Assembly (NCBI GenBank): GCA_017400455.1
Contig: JAFPTC010000033.1
Location: 1-55,091, forward strand
Origin: Prevotella sp.
Lineage (GTDB): Bacteria > Bacteroidota > Bacteroidia > Bacteroidales > Bacteroidaceae
Direction of reading: 5' to 3'
DNA length: 55,091 bases
Part shown: piece after piece, positions 1 through 9,284 of the stretch
Layout of the letters: every line of letters starts with the position of its first letter
How positions within the stretch are numbered: position 1 is the stretch's first letter
The notes under the pieces: generated by a model
What the model was told of the DNA's origin: nothing
The model's database searches: none
Seen by the model: the letters and a program-made list of their open reading frames with translations, nothing else
Made by a program: the position numbers and the translations under genes

Positions 1-442
1 AATAACGCAGATTATCCTGTGTGAAGGTGTTGTACACACCACGGCTCAGGGCTTCCTCATCCTCGAAGCCCGTCCACACCTGCTGGCCTTTCTCACCATG
101 TATGATAGCTGTACCCGTGTCCTGGCAGAAAGGCAGGATGCCGCGAGCGGCCACCTCGGCGTTGCGCAGGAACTGCAGGGCCACATACTTGTCGTTGTCC
201 GAGGCCTCGGGGTCGCTCAGGATCTGGGCCACCTGCAGGTTGTGCTCGCGTCGCAGCATGAACTCCACGTCGTGGAAGGCCTGCTGGGCCAGCAGCGTCA
301 GTGCCTCTTTCGTCACTTTCACAATTTCCTTGCCCTCGAAGGTGGCGGTGCTCACGCCTTCCTTGGAAAGCAGTCTATACTCAGTCTTGTCTTCGCCCAG
401 CTGAAACATCGGGGCGTACTTGAATGCGGGTTCTTTTGCCAT
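1..442 (-). CDS. fumA: Class I fumarate hydratase, N-terminal part (cut by left edge)
   Basis: Iron-sulfur fumarase that interconverts fumarate and malate; in anaerobic Bacteroidales it works in the reductive branch leading to succinate. The 147 residues seen begin [13 protein letters not shown] and follow the FumA/FumB family closely. Visible blocks include [37 protein letters not shown] and [10 protein letters not shown]; Cys106 in FCQDTGT matches the family's iron-sulfur ligand. The start at 442 is the only Met that gives the family N-terminus, and a good promoter lies 30 bp upstream. Most of the protein (usual length about 540) lies beyond position 1, so completeness cannot be judged. Family identity is very sure. 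Confidence 0.95.
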   Translation of the reverse strand, partial: MAKEPAFKYAPMFQLGEDKTEYRLLSKEGVSTATFEGKEIVKVTKEALTLLAQQAFHDVEFMLRREHNLQVAQILSDPEASDNDKYVALQFLRNAEVAARGILPFCQDTGTAIIHGEKGQQVWTGFEDEEALSRGVYNTFTQDNLRY

Positions 443-470
443 AGTATATATGTTTTAGTATTTCAGCCTA

Positions 471-501
471 CAAAAGTACAGAAAAAAGCCGAAAGCACAA
501 A
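471..501 (-). promoter_or_regulatory. Promoter of the fumarase gene
   Basis: On the minus strand TTTG (498-501) is followed after 19 bp by TACTTTTG (471-478), the Bacteroidetes -33/-7 pattern, about 30 bp before the ATG at 442. The -33 box lies inside the loop of the gltD terminator hairpin. Confidence 0.65.
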
Positions 502-510
502 ACTTTCGGC
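482..510 (-). terminator. Intrinsic terminator of the gltD-like gene
   Basis: GCCGAAAG (488-495) and CTTTCGGC (503-510) form a perfect 8-bp stem with a 7-base loop. On the minus strand the stem is followed by six T (482-487). It sits 10 bp after the stop codon of the gene at 521. Confidence 0.85.
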
Positions 511-520
511 AGTTATTTTT

Positions 521-1897
521 TCATTCCATGTTGATGGCTTGCATCAGCTTCACGGCATCCACGTATTGGGCAATGCCCTGCGCCACCTTCTTGGCGTCCT
601 GCATGGCATGTACCACGGTGGCCTGGCGGTTGGCCACGTCGCCGCCGGCAAAGACGCCCTTGCGGGTGGTCATGCCGTAGGGCACGTCGCGGGTGATGAG
701 GAACTTCCGCTCGTCGTTCTCCAGTCCCGACGTGGTGCGCACAATCTTCGTGTTCGGCGTGGCGCCAATGGCCATGATGATGTTGTTTGCCGGCAGCGCC
801 TGCACCAGCGGTTCCTTGCCCGGCTCGCGGGTCTCCAGCACTATCTCGTAGATGTTCAGCTCAGCGTCCACGTGAATCTCGGTGATGGCGCTCCACCAGC
901 AGAACTGCACGCCCTCCTTCACGGCGTCGTCATATTCGGCCCTGAGTGCCGACATCGTGTCGATGCCTTGGTTGTAGATCACGTCCACGCGGCTGGCCCC
1001 TATGCGCAAGGCCGTTCGCGAGGCGTCCATGGCCGTGTTGCCGCAGCCTATCACCCACACGCGGGCCCCGTCCTCCACGGGCAGCTCGTCGCGCTTCATG
1101 TAGCCCTCGCTAATCAGCTCCACCCTTCTCAGAAAATGCGTAGCCATGCGCACGCCCCTCAGGTCGGCGCAGCTGATGGCCACCTCGCCCTCGGTGATGC
1201 AGCGGCCGTCCTGCCATACGGGAATGTCCAGCGTCTTCGGCTTGCCCAGGCCCGTGCCTATGAAGATGGCGTCGAAGCCCTGTGCAAAGAGCGAGTCCAC
1301 CGTGATGCTCACGCCCACGTGGGTGTTGCGGTGAATCACTACGCCCATCTTCTCAATGTAGCGAATCTCGCGGGCCACCACCTCCTTCGGCAGTCGGTAT
1401 TCGGGAATGCCGTAGCGCAGCACGCCGCCGCACTGGGCCTCCATCTCAAACACTTCTACGGCGAAGCCCATGCGCGAGAGGTCGCCCGCCACGGTGATGC
1501 CCGACGGCCCGGCGCCAATGATGGCCACCTTTCCACGCGTCTTCTCCGCCACGTCCTCGTGGGTCAGTCCTATCTCCGAGTCGAAGTCGGCCACGAAGCG
1601 CTCCAGCTTGCCTATGTTCACTGGCTGTCCCTTCTTTCCCAGCACGCAGCTGCCCTCGCATTGCTTTTCGTGGGCACACACTCGGCCGCACACGGCCGGC
1701 AGGTTGCTCTTGGCGCGGATGATGCTGATGGCGTTGCCCAGGTTGCCCTTCTTCAGCTCGTGAATCCAGTCGGGTATATCGTTGCTGATGGGGCATCCCT
1801 TCCTGCATCCCGGCACCTTGCACTGCAGGCATCGCTGAGCCTCGCGGATGGCCTCCGCCATGGTATAGCTCTCGTTAATCTCTTCCTTGAATTTCAT
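521..1897 (-). CDS. gltD: NADPH-dependent glutamate synthase small-subunit-type oxidoreductase (GltD/SudA family)
   Basis: FAD and iron-sulfur protein of 458 residues that passes electrons from NAD(P)H. The N-terminal cysteine cluster (CLQCKVPGCRKGCP, then CGRVCAHEKQCEGSC) binds Fe-S centres. Two Rossmann motifs follow: KVAIIGAGPSGITVAGDL near residue 147 for FAD and VWVIGCGNTAMDASR near residue 290 for NADPH. The length fits the stand-alone or homotetrameric subgroup (glutamate synthase, sulfide dehydrogenase SudA, NfnL-like). No large glutamate synthase subunit or NfnS partner lies beside it, so the real electron acceptor cannot be read from context. It ends in a strong terminator. The family is sure; the reaction is less so. 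Confidence 0.85.
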   Translation of the reverse strand: MKFKEEINESYTMAEAIREAQRCLQCKVPGCRKGCPISNDIPDWIHELKKGNLGNAISIIRAKSNLPAVCGRVCAHEKQCEGSCVLGKKGQPVNIGKLERFVADFDSEIGLTHEDVAEKTRGKVAIIGAGPSGITVAGDLSRMGFAVEVFEMEAQCGGVLRYGIPEYRLPKEVVAREIRYIEKMGVVIHRNTHVGVSITVDSLFAQGFDAIFIGTGLGKPKTLDIPVWQDGRCITEGEVAISCADLRGVRMATHFLRRVELISEGYMKRDELPVEDGARVWVIGCGNTAMDASRTALRIGASRVDVIYNQGIDTMSALRAEYDDAVKEGVQFCWWSAITEIHVDAELNIYEIVLETREPGKEPLVQALPANNIIMAIGATPNTKIVRTTSGLENDERKFLITRDVPYGMTTRKGVFAGGDVANRQATVVHAMQDAKKVAQGIAQYVDAVKLMQAINME

Positions 1898-1973
1898 TGT
1901 TTCAGTCCTTTCGTTTGTTTTGCCTGCAAAAGTACAAAAAATAATTCTAAAAAAGAAAGATGCAGCCTGAAAA

Positions 1974-2008
1974 TTGCATTCTTGCTAACGGTGAAAGCAA
2001 GAATGCAA
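1974..2008 (-). terminator. 13-bp perfect hairpin, probable terminator after the SNF2 gene
   Basis: TTGCATTCTTGCT (1974-1986) and AGCAAGAATGCAA (1996-2008) are perfect inverted repeats around a 9-base loop. On the minus strand the stem runs into TTTTC. It lies between the SNF2 gene end and the gltD promoter, so it could stop read-through. A protein- or RNA-binding role is also possible. Confidence 0.5.
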
Positions 2009-2188
2009 TAAAGTAAACGCTTTTGTCGTATCAGTTTTGTTATAAATAGGGGAGAGGTAATTGCCTTTATGATGCTGTTTGTCATCATGGATTATGGCTG
2101 CAAAGATGCAAAATAACTTTGAGACTTTGCACGAACCCCTCAGGATTTCTAACACCGAGAAGCCCCGTTTTTTAATAGGCCAACGAGC

Positions 2189-2268
2189 CGTGAAAAAATC
2201 TCACGTGAGATTTTTTCACGGGAGGCCTTCCCAGAAAAATTTCTCACGTGAGATTTTTTCACGGGGCG
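2189..2268. repeat. Palindromic repeat block, copy 1 (CTCACGTGAG / GGGAGGCC family)
   Basis: Positions 2189-2220 form a perfect 32-bp palindrome centred on CTCACGTGAG. A GGGAGGCCTTCCC block follows, then a second CTCACGTGAG at 2243-2252. The stretch 2211-2252 reappears almost unchanged at 40509-40551. The block directly follows the SNF2 gene end. Confidence 0.85.
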
Positions 2269-2300
2269 CTGCCCCCGTTTTTTGCGCCTTTGCGCAGGCC

Positions 2301-5300
2301 TCATGCGCCAAGCATCTGGAGCAGCTCCTCGCTGCTGAGCTTGTGGCTCTGGCTGGTGCCTTCGAGCATGGCGTCGGCCAGGTTGCGCTTCGTCTCGTGC
2401 AGGCGCAGAATCTTCTCCTCGATGGTGTGCTGCGAGATGAGGTGGTAGACGGTGACGTTCTGGCGCTGGCCTATGCGGTAGGCACGGTCGGTGGCCTGCT
2501 GCTCGATGGCGGGATTCCACCACGGGTCGAGATGGATGACGTAGTTGGCACCCGTGAGGTTGAGGCCCAGTCCGCCGGCCTTGAGGCTGATGAGAAACAC
2601 CTGCTGGCGGCCGTGCTGAAAGTCCTGCACCAGCTGGTCGCGCTGCTTCATGGGCACGGAGCCGTCGAGGTAGGCGTAGGCCTGGCCGGCCTTGTCGAGC
2701 GCCTGACGGACGAGGGCGAGGAACGAGGTGAACTGGCTGAAGACGAGCACGCTGTTGCCGCCGCCCACGATTTCCTCGACCAGTTGCACGAGCATGTTGA
2801 TTTTGCTGCATTCGCCCGTCCAGCTCTTCTCGGCCAGCTGGGCGGAGCAGGCGGCCTGGCGCAGGCGGGTGATCTCGGCCAGGGTGTTCACGCTGGGACT
2901 GCCGCCGCCATCGGCCTCCAGCAGCTCCTTGGCGCGGCGGCGGATGACCTCGTAGACGGCCATTTCGTCGGCCGACAGCTCTACGGGCATGGTAATCTCA
3001 GTCTTCTCGGGCAGCTCCTCTACCACCTCCTGCTTGGTGCGGCGCAGGATGAAGGGCTGGATGATGCGGCGCAGCTGATGCGAGCGCTCCTTGTCGTCGT
3101 GCTGCTCAATGGGTGTGATATATTTCTGCTGGAACTGGTCGTAGCTGCCTAAAAGGCCGGGGTTGATGAACTGGTAGAGGTTCCACAGCTCGCCCAGGTG
3201 GTTCTGCACGGGTGTGCCGGTGAGGATGATGCGGTGGGCGGCCTGCAGCTGCATGACGGCCTGCGAGGTCTTGGTCTCGCGGTTCTTGATGGTGTGGGCC
3301 TCGTCAAGGCAGATGGTGTTCCACTGCTTCTGCTGCAGCGATTCTGACTCGGTGACGAAGAGTCCGTAGGTAGTGAGTACGACGTCGCCCGCCGCAGCGT
3401 CGCTGATGACCTGCTGGCGGTCGGTAGCGGCATTGAGCACAAAGACGTTCAGTGAGGGGGCAAAGCGCTGAAGCTCGCGTCGCCAGTTGAGCACCACCGA
3501 GGCGGGAGCGGCCACCAGGGCGGGCCCCTCGTCCTGCGAGTGGAGCAGGAAGGCGATGGTCTGTACGGTCTTGCCCAGGCCCATGTCGTCGGCCAGGCAG
3601 ACGCCGGCGCCCCAGCCGGTCATGCGGCACAGCCACTGGTAGCCGTCCTGCTGGTAGTCGCGTAGCTGGGCCTTCAGCAGTTTGGGCGTGGAGGGCCGTT
3701 GCTTCAGGCTGTTCTCAATCTTGGCCTGCAGCTTTTCTATCTTTTTGTCGTGATGAATCTCTATCTCGCCGCTCAGCGCACTGCCCAGGAGCGAGGCGTG
3801 GAGCTCGTTGATCTGCAGGTGACCGCGATGGTTGGTGGTGAGGCTCTCCAATCGCGACAGCTGTTTGCGAAGCCGCTCCGTGATGGCCAGGAACTGGCCC
3901 TCGCCCAAGCGGATGAAGCCAGGCTGGCGACTCTCGGCCACTAACTGGAGGAACTGGGCGGCGGTGAGCACCGTTTCCTCGTCGATGGGCACCTCGCCCT
4001 CGACCTCGAACCAGCCGTTCTTCGACTTCAGCCCGATGTTCCACGAGGCGGTGTCGGCCGTCTTCAGGCTGACCTGTCCGCCCTCGGGCCATTCCAGGGC
4101 GAACCGTTCCTTCTGCTCTTGCAGGAAGAGCATGGTTTGGAGCAGGGCCTCGGCGCTGAGGGTGACGGGCTGGCGGTCGGCGAAAGGTTCGTCGATGGCA
4201 TTGTCGTCGAGCAGTTTGTTGTCGAAGAAAAAGGTGCGCAGCAGCTGCAGGTTCTCGCGCTCGCCACGCATGTCACGCGTGACCTGATAGCGGGTGCCGT
4301 CGGCCTCGGCCACGCAGGGGTTGAGGCCCGTGCCAGGAGAAAACTGGGTGGTGCCGCCGGGCAGCGGACGCGAGAAGCAATAGGCATGGAAGGTGTTGCG
4401 CGTGCCGGCCATGGGCATCACTTGCAGGCAGAGCACGGGCGAGCCGTCGCGATGCTGCAAGGTGGAGCCGCCTTCGACCAGGTCGCTGTGTACCTCCACC
4501 ACGTCGCTCACCTTGGGCAGGAACTGGCGCAGCAGCGGCTCGGCCTCTAAGGGGAAGGTGCCCATCTGGAGCAGCTTCTTGTAGTAGAGCCGCTGCTGGG
4601 GGGTGATGGTGATGACGGTGTAGTGGGTCTCGCTGTCGCGGCGGTAGATGACGCTCTTGTCCAGGCTGGCGTCGCCCATGTTCGACTTCACGACGAAGCC
4701 GTTCTTCTTGCGCTCGATGATGAGATAGGGCTTCTCTTCGGCTATGGTGACGGGCTGAAGGGGGGCGTAGTGGCCGGTGAAGACGCGGTTGGAGCCAATG
4801 AGATGGGGCAGTGCCAGGGTGATGGCAATGTCGTAGCTGTACCAGCCACGGATGGACGAGGCAATCTTGCGGTCGGTGTCGTCCATGAAGTCGGTGCCTC
4901 GGCGGAAGGCTTCTATCGACATGCGCTTGCCGGCGCCCCACTGGCCCGACTTCAGCAGGTGCTGCTCGCGCATCTCCACGCGTTCGTAGTTCACCACATA
5001 GGCCACGCGCACCTGTTTCTCGGCCTTCTGGTCTGCCGTCGCTTCCTTGGGCGTCAGCTCCTCAAGCAGCAGTTCCCAAGGCTGTTTGTAGCGGATGTGG
5101 CTGATGAGCGACGGGCCGCCATATTCGGCTTCTAACTGGTGGCGCTCGTCGTCGCCGAGCGGCAACCAGGGGGCCAGCTCGTGGCGCAGCAGGTGCATGC
5201 GGGGAACGGGCGGCACGTCGGTGGGCAGATTGACCTCGATGCCGAAGAACCGTGCTGCCACAAGCAGAAGGTACTTGTAGAGCGGCTGCGGCTGTCCGCC

Positions 5301-6299
5301 ATCGTTCATGCGTGTGTTGAACCAGTTCTTCGAGGGCACGGAACCATCGACGAGATAATTGGCCAGGCAGGCCGCAGCAGCATGCTTCGGACTGGTGGTG
5401 TACAGCTCCTTCTTCAGCAGCGCCGCCAGCTTCTTGTGCTGGTCGCTCTCCTTCAGGTGGTAGGCCATGACCAGGGCGTAGTTGCTGAGCGCCAGGGTGA
5501 AGAAGCCCTTCTGTTGGGTGTGGGCATCCTTGTTGGCCAGGCGCAGGGCCATGGTAAACTGCTTGAAGGCTGTTTCGGCATCGGCGGCAAAGAGGGCGTG
5601 CAGCCCATAGAGCGTGTGGGCATAGAGCGTGTCGAGGGCAGCGGCCTCGGCATCGTAGGTGCCGCGAAGCCAGTAGTCGAAAAGCGCCACCAGACTGCGG
5701 AGACTGTTGCGCACGGGCGGCAAGAGGCTGGGATAGCACTGGCTGGCCAGCTGGTTGATGACCTGGTCGGGGTCGGCAAGGTCGTGCTCAGCCTGGTAGA
5801 GCAGGGCATCGGCAACGTAGGCTGGCATGTAGGCTGCCGGGATGGTCTTCAGATAGGGCAGGAAAGTCTTGTGGCACCCCAGGGCGACAAGGGAGTTGCA
5901 GATGGAGGCATCGGTGATCATGGGCGAGCTTTCATAGCGGCCCATGATGCAGAGGCGCAGCTGGGTGATGAGGGTATCGACATAGCTCATCTGGTGGTGC
6001 TTGTACTTCTGCTCGAACTGACGGAGCCAGTCGGGCTGCTCGCAGAGCAGAAGGACCAGCAGGGGCCCACGATGGCAGAAACGCAGCTCGTAGTCGTTGT
6101 AGTAGCTGAAGAAGCCGCTCTTGAAATAGGGCGTTAGCTTGAGCAGCTTGGCCCGCACCATGTTGCGGTCGAGGTTCTCGCCCTTGGCATAGAGCGACAG
6201 GAGCGTGTCGGTGATGGGGCGGCCGGTATAAGCCAAAAGGCAGAGCAGCTTGCGCTGCCCTGCCGATAGTTTGAGATATTGCTGATAGATTTCTTCCAT
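2301..6299 (-). CDS. SNF2-family DEAD/DEAH-box helicase
   Basis: Large ATPase of 1332 residues of the Swi2/Snf2 group, which moves along DNA to remodel DNA-protein complexes. The helicase core fills the last 450 residues. Walker A is DDMGLGKTVQT near residue 900, the DEAH box is LDEAHTIKNRET, then GTPVQNHLGELWNLYQFI. Later come the helicase motifs SLKAGGLGLNLTGANYVI and DPWWNPAIEQQATDRAYRIG. The first 850 or so residues have no motif I can name; bacterial members often carry a SWIM-type zinc finger there, but no clear CxC...CxH was found. The start follows the M16 peptidase stop by 27 bp, so it is probably the last gene of that operon. A role in DNA repair or transcription recycling is inference. 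Confidence 0.9.
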   Translation of the reverse strand: MEEIYQQYLKLSAGQRKLLCLLAYTGRPITDTLLSLYAKGENLDRNMVRAKLLKLTPYFKSGFFSYYNDYELRFCHRGPLLVLLLCEQPDWLRQFEQKYKHHQMSYVDTLITQLRLCIMGRYESSPMITDASICNSLVALGCHKTFLPYLKTIPAAYMPAYVADALLYQAEHDLADPDQVINQLASQCYPSLLPPVRNSLRSLVALFDYWLRGTYDAEAAALDTLYAHTLYGLHALFAADAETAFKQFTMALRLANKDAHTQQKGFFTLALSNYALVMAYHLKESDQHKKLAALLKKELYTTSPKHAAAACLANYLVDGSVPSKNWFNTRMNDGGQPQPLYKYLLLVAARFFGIEVNLPTDVPPVPRMHLLRHELAPWLPLGDDERHQLEAEYGGPSLISHIRYKQPWELLLEELTPKEATADQKAEKQVRVAYVVNYERVEMREQHLLKSGQWGAGKRMSIEAFRRGTDFMDDTDRKIASSIRGWYSYDIAITLALPHLIGSNRVFTGHYAPLQPVTIAEEKPYLIIERKKNGFVVKSNMGDASLDKSVIYRRDSETHYTVITITPQQRLYYKKLLQMGTFPLEAEPLLRQFLPKVSDVVEVHSDLVEGGSTLQHRDGSPVLCLQVMPMAGTRNTFHAYCFSRPLPGGTTQFSPGTGLNPCVAEADGTRYQVTRDMRGERENLQLLRTFFFDNKLLDDNAIDEPFADRQPVTLSAEALLQTMLFLQEQKERFALEWPEGGQVSLKTADTASWNIGLKSKNGWFEVEGEVPIDEETVLTAAQFLQLVAESRQPGFIRLGEGQFLAITERLRKQLSRLESLTTNHRGHLQINELHASLLGSALSGEIEIHHDKKIEKLQAKIENSLKQRPSTPKLLKAQLRDYQQDGYQWLCRMTGWGAGVCLADDMGLGKTVQTIAFLLHSQDEGPALVAAPASVVLNWRRELQRFAPSLNVFVLNAATDRQQVISDAAAGDVVLTTYGLFVTESESLQQKQWNTICLDEAHTIKNRETKTSQAVMQLQAAHRIILTGTPVQNHLGELWNLYQFINPGLLGSYDQFQQKYITPIEQHDDKERSHQLRRIIQPFILRRTKQEVVEELPEKTEITMPVELSADEMAVYEVIRRRAKELLEADGGGSPSVNTLAEITRLRQAACSAQLAEKSWTGECSKINMLVQLVEEIVGGGNSVLVFSQFTSFLALVRQALDKAGQAYAYLDGSVPMKQRDQLVQDFQHGRQQVFLISLKAGGLGLNLTGANYVIHLDPWWNPAIEQQATDRAYRIGQRQNVTVYHLISQHTIEEKILRLHETKRNLADAMLEGTSQSHKLSSEELLQMLGA

Positions 6300-6326
6300 A
6301 AGGGGGCGGGGTTTGCACCGGAGTGT

Positions 6327-9257
6327 TTAGTAGCCGAAGATTTCCTCGGTGCTGATGCGACGCACGGGGCCAATGGCGCTGAGGGCTGCCATGTCAAGCT
6401 CTTGCTCGTCGCCCAGGATGACGTAGCGGTAGGGCTTGCGGGCTATCTGCTGCTGCTCGAAGTTGACGATGTCTTGCAGCGTCAGGTTGGGCAGTGCCTC
6501 GTAGATGCGCTGGTTCAGGTCGTAGTCGATGCCCAGCCACTGGGCGCTCAGCCAGGCGTTGATGAGGCCGAACTTGGTGGTGCGCTGCGAGGCGAGCCGC
6601 TTGGTCAGGGCGTCCTTGGCTATCTGGAACGAGGCGTCGCTCTGAGGGATGGTGTCGAGAATCTGGTGGAACTGACGCACGCAGTCCATCATCTTGTCGT
6701 TCTGGGTGATGATGTGGGTGAGGAAGAACTCGGGCTGATCCTTGTAGGACGGCTCCATGTAGGCGGCGAAGGCGTTGTAGGCCAGTCCGCGAGCTTCGCG
6801 CAGCTCCTGGAAGACCACGGTGTTCATGCCGCCGCCATAATACTCGTTGAACAGGGCCTTGACGGGGGCCTCCTCGGGCTGCCAGGGCCTGTTTTCGCAG
6901 TGGAGCATGCGCATGTAGATGTTCTTGGCCTTGTAGGGAGCCAGGAGAATCTCGTTCTGGGGCGTGGGCTGAAGGGTGTAGTGACGGTTCTCGGGAACGA
7001 CGAGGAGCACGGGCTCGGTGGGGTGGTTCTGGGCGATGGCATCGCTGAACTCCTGTTGGCTCATGGGGCCATAGTACAGGGCGGAGTGCTCGTACTGGCT
7101 GAGCTGGGCCAGCAGCTGGAGCAGCTCGGCAGGGTCTTGGCTGAGCAGCTGCTCGGTGGTGAGGCGGTTGCGCTGGCCGTTATACTGTCCGTAGAGGCCG
7201 TACTGCACCAGGGCAGAGAAGTTGCGCTGCTGGTTGGCCTTGGCGTCGGCCTGGCTCTTGGCCACCAGTGCCACGTAGTTCTGCCAGGCCTCCGCGTCGG
7301 GCTGGGCATGCTTCATGAGGTGCTCAAGCAGGGCCAGGGCCTGGGGCATGTTCTCGGAGAGGCCGTTCAGGCTGACGCTGATGCTGCGGTCGCCCACGTT
7401 GATGTTGTAGTTGCAGGCCAGCTTGTAGAACTGCTGCTTCAGCTGCTCGTTGGAGAGGCTGTCGGTGCCCAGGTAGTCGAGATATTCGGCAGCGTAGGTG
7501 TAGCGGATGTCGGCCTCGTCGCCAAACTCATAGCGGAAGGAGAGCTGGAAACGGCCGTTCTCGGTGTTCTGGACGTAGACATAGGGTATGGAGGCGTGCA
7601 GGTCGGGCGTGGCGCTCTTCACTTCGCCAAAGGCCAGGTCGTCCTTGAAGTTGACGAAGCGCGGCTCGATGGGCTTCACCGGAGCGTTCTGAATGTCCTT
7701 CACGAAGTCGCTCACCAGCTCGCGGTTGGTGGGGATGGGGGTGATTTGCGGCTTGTCAATCTTCTTCTGGTTCAGGTCCTCGCCCTGACGCTTGTAGACT
7801 GCCACGTAGTTGTCGGTGCGCAGATGGCGCTGGGCAAAGCTGACGATTTGCTCCTTGGTGACTTTGCTGATGCGGTCGAGGCGCTCCACCTGCTGCTGCC
7901 AGGGCACTTCGTTGATGAAGGCATCGACGAACATGCTGGCGCGGGCCTGGTTGCTCTCTAAGGAGTTGTAGTAGCGCAGCTTCTGGTTGTTGATTACTGA
8001 AGGCAGCAGGTCGTCGGAGAACTGGCCTTGGCGCAGCTTCTCCAGCTCCTGGAGCAGCAGCTGGCGCACCTCGTCGAGCGTCTGGCCCTCCTTGGGCGTG
8101 CCGAGCATGAGGAAGGCGGAGTAGTCGCGCTGCGCCTCAGCACCAGCACCGGCACCCAGCATCTTCATCTGCTGGTTGATGTCGAGGTCGATGAGTCCGG
8201 CCGTGCCGTTGTTGAGGATGTCCTCGATGATGCTGAGCGTGTCGGCCTGCAGGGAGTTGCCACGGTCGAAGCGCCACCCCAGCCAGAGCGTTTCAGCTTC
8301 CAGGCCGTAGACGGTGGTGTCGCGGGGCGAGGTGATGGGTGCCAGGGCAGGGAACTCGGGCTGGCTGACATCCTCGCCAGGTTGCCACTGGCCGAAATAT
8401 TTTTCAAGGATGGCGATGGTTTGCTCGGGATCCAGGTCGCCAGCCATGCAGATGGCCACATTGTTGGGCCTGTACCAGTGGTTGAAGTAGGCCTTGATAT
8501 TGGTGATGCTGGGGTTCTTCAGGTGCTCCTGCGTGCCAATGGTGGTCTGCGTGCCGTAGGGGTGGGTGGGGAAGAGCATGCGGCTCATGGCCTCCCACAG
8601 CTTGCGGTTGTCCTGGGCAATGCCGATGTTGTACTCCTCATAGACGGCCTCCAGCTCGGTGTGGAACCCTCGGATGACCATGTTCTGGAAGCGGTCGGCC
8701 TGAATCTTAGCCCAGTTTTCCACCTCGTTTGAGGGGATGTCCTCGGTGTAGCAGGTCACGTCGTTCGAGGTGTAGGCATTGGTGCCCTCGGCTCCGATGG
8801 CCGCCATGAGCTTGTCGTACTCGTTGGGAATGAAATACTGGGCGGCCAGCTGGCTCACGGAGTCGATCTCGTGGTAGGCCTGGCGACGCTCTTCGGGGTC
8901 GGTCAGCAGGCGATAGGCTTCGTAGCGGCGCTCGATGTCGGCCAGCAGCGGGGCCTCGGCCTGGGGGTCGGTCACGCCAAACTTGTCGGTGCCCTTGAAC
9001 ATCAGGTGCTCCAGATAGTGGGCCAGGCCGGTGGTCTCGGCGGGGTCGTTCTTCGAGCCGGTGCGCACGGCGATGTAGGTCTGGATACGCGGCTCTTCGG
9101 TGTTTACGCTGAGGTAGACCTTCAGACCGTTCTTCAGGGTGTAGATGCGGGTCTTCGACAGATCGCCCTTCACCTCTTCATAGTTTTTCTTTGTGCAGGC
9201 TCCCATCAGGAGCATCGGCAACAGCAGTAGCAATAGTTTTTTCATATTCTTTTCCAA
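6327..9257 (-). CDS. M16-family zinc metallopeptidase, lipoprotein
   Basis: Insulinase/pitrilysin-type peptidase of 976 residues with two M16 halves, expected to degrade oligopeptides in the periplasm. A lipoprotein signal is clear: KK, a leucine-rich core and lipobox MGAC with Cys21. The inverted zinc motif HxxEH is H80-Y-L-E83-H84 in ETTGLAHYLEHLMFKGT. The downstream glutamate helix (NEVENWAKIQADRF, then ELEAVYEEYNIG) follows in order. The C-terminal half carries NEYYGGGMNTVVFQELREARGLAYNA, typical of the inactive second half. It lies 27 bp after the activase gene and 27 bp before the SNF2 gene. Shared transcription with the hydroxyproline-type enzyme suggests a role in peptide use, which is inference. 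Confidence 0.93.
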   Translation of the reverse strand: MEKNMKKLLLLLLPMLLMGACTKKNYEEVKGDLSKTRIYTLKNGLKVYLSVNTEEPRIQTYIAVRTGSKNDPAETTGLAHYLEHLMFKGTDKFGVTDPQAEAPLLADIERRYEAYRLLTDPEERRQAYHEIDSVSQLAAQYFIPNEYDKLMAAIGAEGTNAYTSNDVTCYTEDIPSNEVENWAKIQADRFQNMVIRGFHTELEAVYEEYNIGIAQDNRKLWEAMSRMLFPTHPYGTQTTIGTQEHLKNPSITNIKAYFNHWYRPNNVAICMAGDLDPEQTIAILEKYFGQWQPGEDVSQPEFPALAPITSPRDTTVYGLEAETLWLGWRFDRGNSLQADTLSIIEDILNNGTAGLIDLDINQQMKMLGAGAGAEAQRDYSAFLMLGTPKEGQTLDEVRQLLLQELEKLRQGQFSDDLLPSVINNQKLRYYNSLESNQARASMFVDAFINEVPWQQQVERLDRISKVTKEQIVSFAQRHLRTDNYVAVYKRQGEDLNQKKIDKPQITPIPTNRELVSDFVKDIQNAPVKPIEPRFVNFKDDLAFGEVKSATPDLHASIPYVYVQNTENGRFQLSFRYEFGDEADIRYTYAAEYLDYLGTDSLSNEQLKQQFYKLACNYNINVGDRSISVSLNGLSENMPQALALLEHLMKHAQPDAEAWQNYVALVAKSQADAKANQQRNFSALVQYGLYGQYNGQRNRLTTEQLLSQDPAELLQLLAQLSQYEHSALYYGPMSQQEFSDAIAQNHPTEPVLLVVPENRHYTLQPTPQNEILLAPYKAKNIYMRMLHCENRPWQPEEAPVKALFNEYYGGGMNTVVFQELREARGLAYNAFAAYMEPSYKDQPEFFLTHIITQNDKMMDCVRQFHQILDTIPQSDASFQIAKDALTKRLASQRTTKFGLINAWLSAQWLGIDYDLNQRIYEALPNLTLQDIVNFEQQQIARKPYRYVILGDEQELDMAALSAIGPVRRISTEEIFGY

Positions 9258-9284
9258 ATAGTTTATATTGAGTCGTAGTGATTC

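Larger units (their letters stand above)
1898..2300. other. Intergenic region: gltD promoter side, hairpin, palindromic repeat
   Basis: No convincing gene is present. A -7 box (TACTTTTG, 1927-1934, minus) lies 30 bp before the gltD start, without a clear -33 TTTG. A hairpin is at 1974-2008 and a palindromic repeat block at 2189-2268 (listed separately). Frames crossing this stretch are shadows or translate the repeats. Confidence 0.7.

Noticed and set aside
98-2011. Open frame of 637 codons on the plus strand opposite gltD
   Set aside because: It is antisense to a complete, motif-bearing oxidoreductase. His/Leu/Val-rich low-complexity translation is typical of the complement of GC-rich codons.
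1894-2088. Possible 64-codon membrane protein upstream of gltD
   Set aside because: It overlaps the gltD start, a hairpin and the promoter box, and its hydrophobic look comes from AT-rich DNA.
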